Source of the DNA: Archilochus colubris
Taxonomy: Eukaryota; Chordata; Aves; Apodiformes; Trochilidae
Assembly (NCBI GenBank): GCA_023079485.1
Contig: CM041083.1
Location: forward strand, 169,033,400 to 169,097,399
Reading direction: 5' to 3'
DNA length: 64,000 nt
Below are positions 1-11,500 of the stretch, in pieces. Within the stretch, counting starts at the first letter, position 1, and every line of letters begins with the position of its first letter. A model generated the notes under the pieces. The model was not told the DNA's origin. It did not search any database and was given only the letters and a program-made list of their open reading frames with translations. Position numbers and translations under genes: made by a program.

Positions 1-1263
1 CAAAGCAAACAAATGAAGAGCTCCACTTCTGCTCTAACACATGCAACCACATGCCTTCAGCAAACAAGTGGCCTTGGCTTCTCCTTTTGCCTCCTACTGC
101 CTCCAAGCCAACATAGAACAGGGGGGAGAACAAGACTTGATTTTTTTTTTCAACCTGCTTTGGTATCTGGCTTTAGTTGGGTGGATGGGAACAGCACCCT
201 GCACCCTCACCATTCCCATCCTCCCCTTTTGGGGCTGTCCTGATCCAAGGTACCTTGAGGCTGGTGCTATACAAAAACCCAAGATGTCTCTGGACCACAG
301 AAAACCCAAAAGCATTGGCTTAGTCATACAAGGACAAGTGAATCCGACAAAATGGAAACCTGTGTTTATTTTTAAAAAGAAAAATAAAACCCACCACAAA
401 ACCCAGAGGATATTCAGTGTTTCCAGGAAAACCTAATAGGAATTCTTCTTGGGAAAGGAACATTTTTCTTTCCTTGGATGTGGTTATTATCTTTTGGGTC
501 AGATATTTTAGCCACAAGTATATTTTATTATCATTGTAATTATTAATCATGCCAATTTAGAATCTATATTACCTGGCCAGGTTTAAGGGTCTGGAAACAC
601 ACAGCCCCCAGACAATATTGGATGTGAAGTACAAGGTGGCTGAGACAAACAGGCTTACATGTATGTGGTGCTGTGAAATATAATAATAGAAACAGTACAA
701 AATGCTTTATTTTTAGAAGCAGCATTGATGTAAAATACATCTGCCTGAAGATTTCACTGCCTCTTATTTCACTTATGCAGGAGATGAATTAGGAGAGATG
801 TCTTCTTATTAAAATACCTCGGAGCTCCATTATCAGTTTCACTTCACAAGACTTGAAATTTGTTTCCAGTGTGGTTTGTGTGTCAGCTATTTTTCATGAA
901 ATAGTAGATTCTCAAGCCTTAAATTCCCATTATTTTACAGTATGTCATCATCCACTGTTGAGTCAACTTTCCCTCTTCTCTTGACAAAGCTACCATTTTT
1001 TGTAGTAGCACACTATCCAGCCATCTTAACTCCTCAATTTTTTGACAATTCACAGCAAAAGCACACAGAAAGCCACAACTGTTTCCTGTCTGGATTTGCA
1101 ATGGTTCAAGTTTCTTGAAAGAATAATAGTCATCAAAGGGTTTGAAGCAAAACTGGCAGAAAAATAGACAATACAGCCTCTCCAGTTCATGGTCCAGCAT
1201 ATTAACTTATATTAACCCTCCAGTAGGTGGAGGTGGAAACAATGGTTTGCCTTAAATCAGAGC
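1..1263. other. Intergenic, nothing supported
   Basis: AT-rich sequence with only short chance frames. No repeat, exon or RNA gene was recognised. Confidence 0.6.
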
Positions 1264-1920
1264 TCATAGAATCATAGAATCGACTGGGTTGGAAGGGACC
1301 TCAGAGATCATCAAGTCCAATCCTTGATCCACTACCGCTGCAGTTACCAGACCATGGCACTGAGTGCCACATCCAGTCTCTTTTTAAATATCTCCGGGGA
1401 CAGAGAATCCACTACTTCCCTGGGCAGCCCATTCCAATGTCTGATCACCCTCTCTGTAAAGAAATTCTTTCTAATATCCAACCTAAACCTCCCCTGGCAC
1501 AACTTGAGACCGTGCCCTCTTGTCTTGCTGAGAGTTACCTGGGAAAAGAGACCAACCCCCCCCTGGCTACCCCCTCCTTTCAGGGAGTTGTAGAGAGTGA
1601 TGAGGTCTCCTCGGAGCCTCCTCTTTTCCAGGCTGAACACCCCCAGCTCCCTCAGCCTCTCCTCATAGGATCTGTGCTCGAGTCCCTTCACCAGCCTGGT
1701 TGCCCTCCTTTGGACCTGCTCCAGCACCTCAATCTCCTTCTTAAACTGAGTGGCCCAGAACTGGACACAGTACTCAAGGTGTGGTCTCACCAGGGCTGAG
1801 TACAGGGGCAGAATCATTTCCCTGGACCTGCTGGCCACACTGTTCCTGATACAGGCCAGGATGCCATTGGCCTTCTTGGCTACCTGGGCACACTGTTGGC
1901 TCATGTTCAGCTTCCTGTCA
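1264..1920 (-). mobile_element. CR1 LINE fragment, 5'-truncated
   Basis: On the - strand this is the last 0.65 kb of a CR1 element. It ends at the 3' terminal repeats (CATAGAATCATAGAAT on + at about 1265-1280). The frame 1988-1344 (-) contains the C-terminal reverse-transcriptase region, for example [19 protein letters not shown] and [20 protein letters not shown]. Similarity fades after about 1920. It is closely related to the copies at 3472 and 24728. Confidence 0.93.
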
Positions 1921-3471
1921 TGATCTAATGACATAGAAATGAGACTTGTTCTTACATTGCATTCACTTATATTGGGGTTTTTGTGCATTTTTTAAAGTTT
2001 CACATTACCCTTTTAAACTGATGTTTACTGCTACTGGACTTCTTTGGATTGCTTCAGCTGAGGGATAACTTAATGGAAAGAAGAGCAAACTCTTTCCTTC
2101 ACTCAGTCCTGTGCAGTCTCCTGTGCAATCTGCCCATGCAGAGGATCTGTGCACAGCCTTATTTTCCTGAAAACAGAGTCAAAAGGAGGCAATTTCTTCA
2201 CTTCCAGTTGCCACACATCAGCCCAGCTGCCATGCTCTCTCCCCCTCCTGGCTTCTTGCCATGGTCCCTTCACTTATATTTCTCTTGCTGTCTTCTTGGC
2301 TTTTTGACCACTTCTTTCTGCTTGTTCTCCAGTTGCTTCTTGGCACTGTAGAAGAAAAACTACCAGATGACATCCATCTCCTTGAAAAAATACTTGTACT
2401 GCTTTCAGGCAGTGTTTCTGTGGGTTTCTCCAACATCTGAAATGATCTCACTCTAAAATAGGTGCTTCTTATATCTCTCCATTACCACGATAGCATTATC
2501 TATTGCCTATATACTTCATGGTCAGTGTGTGCTCTCTGCAGTTGGATTCTGAGGATTTTCTGAGGGATGTGAACTTTAGCTGTGAACCCAAGACTGAAGG
2601 TTCTCCAAAACCTGGCTGGAATATGTATTATGAGCCAATATCTCTTAAGCTGGTTTTATAATTCACCCCATTCAGTTTTCTTTGCTCCTAGAAATTTAGT
2701 TTTCAGGATTATCACAAGTATTTTGTACTAGCAAAACAAAAATAGGCATACTTGGAAAAAAAATGACTGATGAGGAAAAGAAGAGAAGGCCTTGTCATGT
2801 AGCTTGATATTAGAAGTGTTTCTGTAAATGTGACCAGGAATTAGTTTGTCAGCAATTGTCTCTTTTGACACAAACAGCTAAAATTTAGCTTAAGGACCAA
2901 TATTAGGCAGAGGGAACTTTCTTGAGTAGGGAAGAATCAAACAAGCAAAGACCATCTTCAATGTATTCAGGTCCAAGATTTTGGTTGGGACCTGTAAGTC
3001 TCCTGCAGAGTTGCAATATATTTTGGGGCTAATCTCCCAGTTCAGTTTCCTCTGAAACAGAAGTCAGGTCATGTATAGGAAAAATGCTTAGAAACTGAAA
3101 ATAATCAGAAGGCAGCTGGGGACAAGAGCAGATCTGCATCAAAATTACTGAAACTTCCTTCTATTGTATTTACTCACTACCATCCCTCTCCTTACCTTAA
3201 GTCCTCTCCCTTTCCCATGCAATTCTCAGCCCAAGTCCCTTCACCCAGAACTTTCAAATTCTTGAGCTATTTTACTTATCTCTCTGCTGTGGACAGAAGC
3301 TCAGACTAACCTCTTCCTTCCAGTGCTGTAAATACAGGTTACAATTACACTTACCAGTTTCCATGGCTTTTAATCCAGCTGCAACTCTAAAAATAGTGAT
3401 TACATCAAAACTGCTATAAACATGTTTGAGAGTAAACAACTTATTTAAATATACATAAAAGTGCAAGAGAT
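1921..3471. other. Intergenic spacer between inverted CR1 copies
   Basis: Unique-looking sequence. A stretch near 2260-2440 looks faintly coding on the - strand but has stops in every useful frame, so no gene is called. Confidence 0.5.
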
Positions 3472-3993
3472 CACCTTGAGTACTGTGTCTAGTTCTGGGC
3501 CTCTCAGTTTAGGAAGGATATCGAGGTCCTGGAGCGGGTCCAAAGGAGGGCAACCAGGCTGGTGAAGGGACTCGAGCACAGATCCTATGAGGAGAGGCTG
3601 AGGGAGCTGGGGGTGTTCAGCCTGGAGAAGAGGAGGCTCAGGGGAGACCTCATCACTCTCTACAACTCCCTGAAAGGAGGTTGGAGCCAGGGGGGGGTTG
3701 GTCTCTTTTCCCAGGTAACTCTCAGCAAGACAAGAGGGCAGGGTCTCAAGTTGTGCCAGGGGAGGTTTAGGTTGGATATTAGAAAGAATTTCTTTACAGA
3801 GAGGGTGATCAGACATTGGAATGGGCTGCCCAGGGAAGTAGTGGATTCTCCATCCCTGGAGATATTTAAAAAGAGATTGGATGTGGCACTCAGTGCCATG
3901 GTCTGGTAACTGCAGCGGTAGTGGATCAAGGGTTGGACTTGATGATCTCTGAGGTCCCTTCTAACCCAGCCAATTATATGATTCTATGATTCT
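3472..3993 (+). mobile_element. CR1 LINE fragment, 5'-truncated
   Basis: This sense-strand copy runs from CACCTTGAGTACTGTGTCTA to the terminal ATATGATTCTATGATTCTG. The frame 3562-3909 encodes [20 protein letters not shown], as in the copy at 1264. It lies 1.55 kb away in the opposite orientation. Confidence 0.93.
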
Positions 3994-4077
3994 GCCTCAC
4001 ATGCTGAAAGACAGAGGAAGAGAAAACTGCAAGGCTGTTTGCTGTTCATGCTTAGGATGATGTTAATGTTAATTAAA

Positions 4078-4097
4078 TTGACATTAATTAATGTCAA
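4078..4097. repeat. 20-bp perfect palindrome
   Basis: TTGACATTAATTAATGTCAA reads the same on both strands. It lies in AT-rich sequence 85 bases past the CR1 at 3472. No function is assigned. Confidence 0.95.
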
Positions 4098-4462
4098 ACG
4101 TTAATTTGACAATCAGAAATTTTGAAGGGTAATGGGTGTGAGCAAGTTTAGGTTTTGGCAGAATTCAGCAGGAAGATGTCTTCTTTGTTCACAAGGCCAC
4201 AAGCAGAGGGGGCAGTGAGCTGCTCTGGGGGTTTGCATCCACCGTGAGTCAGTCAAAGGGAGAGAGAAATACAAAAGGAATTGTGTTGGTTTGCAGCAAG
4301 TCCAGGTTCAGGTTGGGTTGGCAGAGAAAATGTTGGGAGAGGAGGAAGGAAACTCCTGTGGAAGAGCTCTGGCAAAAGATGAGGGGGGTGGGCTGGCAGT
4401 TTTTCAAAATTAATTATATGGCTGTAAGTCACACACTTCCCACTGGTGTCGTGGGTTGAGCT

Positions 4463-4479
4463 ACAGGTCTCAGACCTGT
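4463..4479. repeat. Short inverted repeat (7-3-7)
   Basis: ACAGGTC and GACCTGT are separated by TCA. This is a small hairpin-capable site in intergenic DNA with no evident role. Confidence 0.8.
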
Positions 4480-7400
4480 GTTTAGCCTGGCTGGCAGCAA
4501 ATACAGGTTGTTAATGCCTCTGGTGTAGGTAGCCTGTGTAAAACACATGGTACATCTCAGCCAAGTTTTAATTAGGCAGCTGTCCTCATTACAGAACAAG
4601 TTTAGCAATTCACTCCCATAAGCAATTCCTCTTGCAGTGTGAAGGATAAGATAGACTGGAGTGTTTCCCACCGCCTCACCCTTCAGAAGAGCATCCATCC
4701 CAAGGGCAGGGCTGGATAGACTGAACAGGGAGACAAGTTATACCAATGATGTTTGGTCTATTCCTGCTCTGTGGCTCAGGGAGCATGTGTCAGTCTGGCT
4801 GGCACCTGTGCTTTTTCATATTCTGGCAGTTTTCATTTTTCTCCTCTAAGCATTGGGTTTTCCTTCAGCTAAAGGTTCGGTCATGGTGGGCTTCTGCTTG
4901 TCATTCCCAGGTTTTAAATGGAATCTCTGCTTTAACAAATTGGTATTGTTGCTTTTGTAAAGGATTACTCTTTTCACAGAGCAAAAAACATTAGGAGACT
5001 CGTGGAAATTACATGTTCAAAAGAACAGGTTGTTCCCATGGGCAGGGCTCTAGCTCTCTGACTTTTCTCTGGAAAAGAGATGACAGGGTGAGATTTCACA
5101 AAACATCCATCTCTCTGCTTTAACTGTGGGAACATGGTGCTGACTCAACCAGATTCACATTTTGGGGTACTCTTGATCTTTTGAAGTAGTGAAAAGAATT
5201 GCAGAAATGGCTGAAAAGTTCTGGTCTTATCAATCGTATGTGCAGAATTTTAACCTACTTTGAGTAACTTTGCCTTTCATTTTTTTCCTGTCTTGTATGA
5301 ATGCCTCAGAAGTTGTTCATGGATCTGTAAGCACCTCTGGGCAATTGTTTGAAAACCACTAGATTGGTCAACCTGCAGCACCAATGCCTGTGTAAACCAG
5401 TCCTAGGTTTACACAAGGTAGCAAGACAAGGTTTTGTGTCCCAGGATCAGCTCATGCTTCTCTTAGGAGATCAGTACCCTGTCAGCCTTGCAAGCTGGCA
5501 ACATCAGAATACCTGCTCATGTTTTAAAAGTCTTTCCCTGAAGCATATTTCCAGGAGGGATTTGTTCATTTAAATAGCTACGTGGCTCACAAGTTTGTGA
5601 GGTTAAAAACACAGTAGGAAACCACTGTAAACATTGCATCATCAGCTGAGGAGGATCTGGAGACACTGCGTCTATGGTCAAGAAGAAATTTACTTTAAAT
5701 ACACCTTGGATGGCTGCCTAGAAGAAGGGAGGGATTCAGCAGCTGAGGTTTGCATTACGAGTTAAGTTGGATGTTTCCACTGATAAGCTGAAGCAGCCCA
5801 ACACGTCAGCCCTCGGTGTTTCAGGGCATCGTGCTTAAAAGTGACCTCTTCATGTCACCAGCCATGGGCTTCTCCTGTTGGAGAAGTGCCAAAAATGCAC
5901 CTGATTCAGAAGGAGAGTGTTGGGGTGCTTCAAGTATATTTACGGATGTGCACGGCCATATGGTCTGTAACATAGAACTGGTACAGGAGTAACAGCCAAT
6001 TTTCATTTCCTCCTGGTGGTTTCTGTAGAAGATTAAAATTCACCAGCTGCATCTCAGCTGCATTCAATAGAATCACAGGGTGCTTAGGAGAAAGAAGGAG
6101 CTGCAGTAGGATGCATGTGTATGTACTGGAAGAAATGTTAGGAGACTTGCCTAGGGAGTGGTAAACATGACCAAGGATTTTTAAGCCCAGGTTTTCTTAA
6201 AAAAAAGAAAATTCCCAAACATTTGTCTGGAAAGAAGGAAAGTCTATGTAGTAACTTCTTCAGTATGCCTAGAAATTATTTTGAAAATGGTAAACTTGAG
6301 TGTAAAATAATAATTTAAGGGAAGGCTAGGGATAAACCCCTGTGTCACTACAGGGAAGCACTTGTTCTCTTCCCCAGTCCATCTCCTCTCTCCTATTATC
6401 AGCTCTGGAGCTCACCTACTTGAGTTGTGCCCATTCAGCTGAGTCCAGCAGAGAACTGCTGACTTTCCTGCTGGGTTAGTTTTCTGCTGTTCTAATGTGT
6501 TGAACTGGCTCAGCAGAAGATGAGGCAAACCTGCTACAAAAGACTTGCAGAAGGTGTAGGACAGGAGTATGAGAAAGAAATAGGGCAGGTGGCAGCAAAG
6601 CCTCTGCACAGCTCAGGAATTGTACAGTTTCACGTGCTACATGATCTGAGGCCCTGTCCCAGACAGCTCTGAGATTTCTTTACCACCTTCAGGAGAAATA
6701 ATATGGAGAGTACAGGATGACTTTTAGCCTTTCATTATTTTACTTGTATTCCTCACAAAACAAATACATTCAAGCTTGATCTAAAACATCTTTTGCCCCT
6801 AACACGTCTTGCAGTATAACCAAATAACCAGTGTTTGGTGGGGATGTGTGAGTACATTAGGGCTGATCAGATGTATAGGTGACTGGGTAAAAGAGAATTG
6901 ACATCAGCTGTTGGACAAGGTCCTTGTCTTTTTGGGTCAGTGTATTCCACCTGTCACATATTTGACAGTTCTCATTTCTATCTTGTGCCCATTGTTGTTC
7001 ATCCTGCTCGTGCTCTTTATGTCATACCCTCGTATCATCTTGTTCCCTACTTTTTAACTTTGCTCTCCATCTGTGTCACTATGGTCTTCAAAAAGGATTG
7101 TTTTTAGCTACTTTTATTAGCAGAAAGAAAAACAGAGGAAGACCATAAGAACGGAGGAAGCTGAAGAATAAATAACGATTGAACTTCAACATGAGAACTT
7201 CTTTTGATCCTCTCGAAAAATAAATAAATGCATCCATATCAGCCAGTAAGGAGAGGTGAACCAGACTGTTAGATACAGACGATTTATTGTCTAGACAGAA
7301 TATTGTTTTTCTCATTTTGTATCTTGCAGGAGCAATGACAACGTCTCAAGATGTCAAGAAGTTTCAGAGAGGTTTTTTTCCTTCCCTCTCCCCATTCTCA

Positions 7401-8139
7401 ACTCCTCTATTTAACTCCTAAGTATTCTCATCAACACACGAATGTAATCATAGCTCCTGACACATATGCATGGAATAACACCTCATGTCTCTTTTCAGAC
7501 TGGCTGAAACTAAATGTGACAGAATCTTCCCCAATGGGTATTTAACAGAACCAGTATTTTAGCTGCTCAGACAGCTTTTATTTAAAAAGCTGTGAGAAAG
7601 AGGCAGGGCAACAGCAATATATGATGTATAAACATCAGGTTAACCTGATTTCAGGACAAGCATTAATATTTTTCTCCCAAGAAAGAGGAAAGCTCTCCAC
7701 TGCAGAATGCCCTCGGGTCACCCTCTGTGAGGAATAGTCCCAGTGCCTCGTGTGTGTGTTCACAGCTCTCACAGATCCAGCCGAGCAACAGCCACAGGCA
7801 GATACCAGCAATGGTGATAGTGATGGGGAAGGGTCTCCCAGCAGTGGCTGAAGCAGCGTGGGCACCACATACAAAGCCACAGCCTCACTGCAAGCGTTCC
7901 TCAAGCAGCTCAAGGCGGGCGGCTGCCCCTCCGTGCTGCTCCGTGCCCATGGTGGCTTCGCAGCCCTGTGCAGAGACAACCAGCCCTGTGTTTTGGTGAG
8001 ATTCCCTCCCTGCAGCTGGCCCTGGTACTCGCTGTACCCTCCCCCCGGCACCGAGCCAGTACAAACACCCCCTCCTGGACCACAAACACTTCGGGTCAGC
8101 AAACCAAAATCCGACAGGAAAAAGATGCCATGAGAGGAG

Positions 8140-8497
8140 GTGACGCTCCGAGGACGAGGGGCGATCCTCCCCACTTGTGGTAGCGGTGAAATGTTGAAGG
8201 GACTCAACCTGTCGGCAAGCCCCAGCCTCCGGACAAGCATCCCTGGGGGTTTGCTGGCCCTGCCTCTGACCCGCACCTGCACCGCCCGGCCAGGACCCCG
8301 CGGCGGGCAGGGCAGGGCCGATCCGAGCCGGGCCGGGCCGCGGTGCCACCTCCCCCTCCCGCCTCCTCCGCCTCAGCCCCCAGCCCGGGCGGGCTATAAG
8401 AGGCGGTGGCGGCGGCGCCGGGCCGCCCATGCTGGCGGTGGGAGGTAGGGGTGGCAGCGGTGTTGGCTGCGGGGCACCTCCGCCCGCCGCCGCCGCC
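8140..8497 (+). promoter_or_regulatory. RGCC: RGCC CpG-island promoter with TATA-like box
   Basis: A GC-rich, CpG-dense block starts near 8140 and continues through exons 1 and 2 to about 8960. It is the only such island in the window. A TATA-like CTATAAG lies at 8394-8400, which would place the transcription start near 8424-8430 and leave a 5'UTR of about 70 bases. Several GGGCGG- or CCGCCC-type boxes surround it. The start site is inferred from TATA spacing, not observed. Confidence 0.8.
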
Positions 8498-8534
8498 ATG
8501 AAGTCGCCTCAGGCCCAGCGGCCGGCGGGTCAAG
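8498..8534 (+). CDS. RGCC: RGCC coding exon 1
   Basis: This exon encodes twelve codons ([12 protein letters not shown]) plus the first base of codon 13. The donor is CAAG|GTGGGC at 8535. The following intron is only 174 bp and very GC-rich. An in-frame ATG at 8429 could add 23 residues, but it has a poor context and would sit almost at the cap site. Confidence 0.9.
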
Positions 8535-11500
8535 GTGGGCGCGGCGGGGGCGCGGTGGGACCCTTCCCCCTTTTCTCTCCGCGGGGTCGGAACGCCGGGT
8601 GGGTGTGGGGCGGGCGGGTTTCCCCTCAGAGGGCGGGGGTCCGGGGGGGGCGGGCAGCAGCGCCTGGAGAGCCCTGCGAGCCCTGACGCTGCTGTCGCCG
8701 CCCGGCAGCGCTGGGGGGGGACGGCGGCGGGGGCCTGGCGGAGGCGCTGGGGGAGTTCGACGAGGTGCTGGCGGAGTTCTCCCGCCCCGCCGGCCGGCGC
8801 CGCTTCCACTACGGAGAGCACCTGGAGCGCATGAAGCGGCGGAGCAGCGCCAGCGACGGCAGCGGCCTCAGCGATGCCGAGAGTGAGTGTCCGTCTGTCC
8901 GTCCCCGGGAGGGAGGTGGGGGGGTGGGACAGGACCTCAAGCGGGTGTTAAACCAGCGTGTCCCCCTCCTTGAGAGAGGCAGGGACGCGTCAACGGAAAG
9001 ACCGAGCTTTTAATTAAATAACCAAACGAACAATAATACCACCACCACCATTTTTTAGTTTACTTTTTGGGTTAGAAGTCGCAAAGGTGCGAAGTTTGTC
9101 CCCGCTGGGTTTATACTCCTGGTGCTGAAGAGCAGAGGAGGAAGTGAGAGAGGCGCTGGCGGGAAACCTCCCCGAAGTCACCTCCAGAGCTGATAAAGCT
9201 GAAAAACTCCCTTCAGATAAAAAAGGTCAAGCTGCTGGGATACAGCCCGGCGTCTTAATAATAATAATAAAAAAGTGTTTCTTGACTTAACAGGGACTGC
9301 TCCTTGTATTTCGGTAGCTGAAGTATCAGCTGAGAGAGTGTGAAATAAAGCACGCTTTCCAGAAGAGATTGAGGCTCATCCAGGTTTCTGGTTTTTATCA
9401 CTGCTTCGGAGGTGATAATAATTTTAAGCTGACTTGCACCAGTGTATACGGGATGTATACGAATTGAGTGTGTAGAACGTAGCACAAGAAGGGTGGGAAG
9501 CAGACACTGACTGCTTTGAGCAGGAAAACACAGAGCTGTTTTTTTTTCTAGTTAAGTTGGAAAAAAGTTTTAACCCTCTTATTTTTTTGGTAGTCAGAAA
9601 GAAAAAAACACCTTTCCTCTTCTGTATAATAGTGAGGTACCCATAAACTGCTGTTCTCCATGGGAGCAGCAGATTGAAGGGCAACTTTGTCAGAAGTAAG
9701 TTCTGCTGAAAAGAAGCTATACCAATTTTTTTTTTTTTTAGTTCCTGAACTGTAGTGGCAGTTGTAAGAAGCTTGTCTGTTTTTCAGTTACTTAAAATTG
9801 TTCCTTTGATTTCTGTTCTGCATCTCTATCAGTTTAGCAACTTAAATATGCAGTTCTGTTGATGTAGTGCTAAAACATTAATGTAATCTTCCTAATGCTA
9901 AAACTGTGATAGCACAGATTCTCATTATCAGAGCACTTTATTTCATCATCATGGATAGGATTAATTTCATTTTATTGGTATTTCATTTAACTACCCTGAA
10001 CTTGGATGCCTTGCCTTTGAGGTATGGGGGTTTTTTTGTAGTCAGTGGAGGTACATGGATCCATATGCTCGTCTGTTGTTTCATAATGTAGAGGGTAAAT
10101 TACTGCCTACAAGTAACTCTTTCTTGCTGAGGAAAGTCTAGAAATGGGTGCCTGTTTCAGGCTGATGGCATCCTTTTGGATGGCTGAGGGTATGTAAGGT
10201 GAATTCTTCCTTCACTGAGTCAAGCTGATGAAATACATGGGCTGTGTGGTAATTCTGTTAGTAACTGCAGCAGTACTACAGCTCTGGTGTTACTATTTTT
10301 TATGCAGTCTTCATTATTGTAATACATTAACCTCTCACACATACTTTAACCACAAATGAAACACTTAAATGGAGAGTGAAGATTCTGTGGTGAAATGATT
10401 TACAAGAGAAAAAAACCCACAACAACACAAAGTGGGATCAAGAGCTCACTCTTCTTGAATGGATAAAGACAGCTGTAGTTGCTTAGCATATCTTCTGTGG
10501 TTCAGAAAACTTGATCAGTGCTTAATATAGCTGGTTTAGGATGGACAGAAGGAACATTTTGAGGAATATATTCTGACAGGGCAGGGAGCTTGGGGAGAAA
10601 CAGTGTGCTCATGCAAATTGGCAGACCAGGTCTTGAGGAAGATCTGGGAAATAAAAGTAGGTGTCAGAAATCTGCACCGATTTAGGCTGAAGACATTAAA
10701 AGCATAGGAGGATAAACAGGGGTTGATGGCTCTACACAAAGTCCTCAGGAGTCTTTTATGAGGAACTTGTTGAGTTCCCAGTTCTCATCCTGTGCTGGAC
10801 TTCCTCCCTTGGTTCCTCCCTTCCATCATGCCAAGAGGGGCTCTGGAGAAATCAGAAGTCACTGTCTGCTAGGAACTGGCATATATTGGACAAAAAGGTG
10901 CAGTAAGAGTGACCTATTGCATCCAACAGTGTCAGGTGTGTGAGGATATGTTTAAGGGAAGGCAAACGAAGGTTAGCTGGCTTGTTTCTCAGAACAGACA
11001 CTATAAATCTTGTCTTCCTAAAGACATAATTCAATGCAGACAACTTATTTTGAATTACAGTAGGACTGGAGAGGAGTTGCTGGTTTATAGAAATGTCCTT
11101 TTATAAAACAGGCTCCAGTGTCTGATGTAATACAGCTACACTCCACCTATTTTAAGAGCAGAATGCCTATTCAGGCTCTTTCTCAAGTTTTTTTTCTCCC
11201 CCTGGGTTCACATTTCCTCTATAGTGCAAGTGTAGTGCTCAATTCATGACCTTGCTATTCCCATGGTAGTTCTTAGATTGCACATCACCACAGGACCAAG
11301 GAGAAACTGGGCTGAAAGAGCAAATTCTGACAAACTGAGTCTGTAGCAGTGCAAAAGAAGTTCCAACATTATCTGCAGACAATTTAAATTATCCTCTTGT
11401 TCATGATGGCCATGTCTTTGCAAAATCTTGTTATCTATCTAGTGCAAGACTGCTCCAAGTACACTTTGTCATGTATGGACAGAAGAGTTCAGACTGTTGT

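Larger units (their letters stand above)
3994..8139. other. Intergenic region upstream of RGCC
   Basis: About 4.1 kb holding the 20-bp palindrome and a small inverted repeat. No exon was recognised. Upstream RGCC regulatory elements could lie here, but none can be pointed to. Confidence 0.5.

Noticed and set aside
2230..2450. Possible fragment of an old retrocopied gene on the - strand
   Set aside because: One frame has a Lys/Gln-rich, faintly protein-like look but is broken by stops, and I could not tie it to any family.
4446..4520. TGTCGTGGGTT start resembling the 5' end of a bird LTR
   Set aside because: No matching 3' end or target-site duplication was found downstream, and the similarity does not continue.
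7635..8821. Several 200-codon frames on the - strand across the RGCC promoter
   Set aside because: CpG islands lack stop codons by composition. The peptides are Pro/Ala/Arg/Gly-rich and match nothing.
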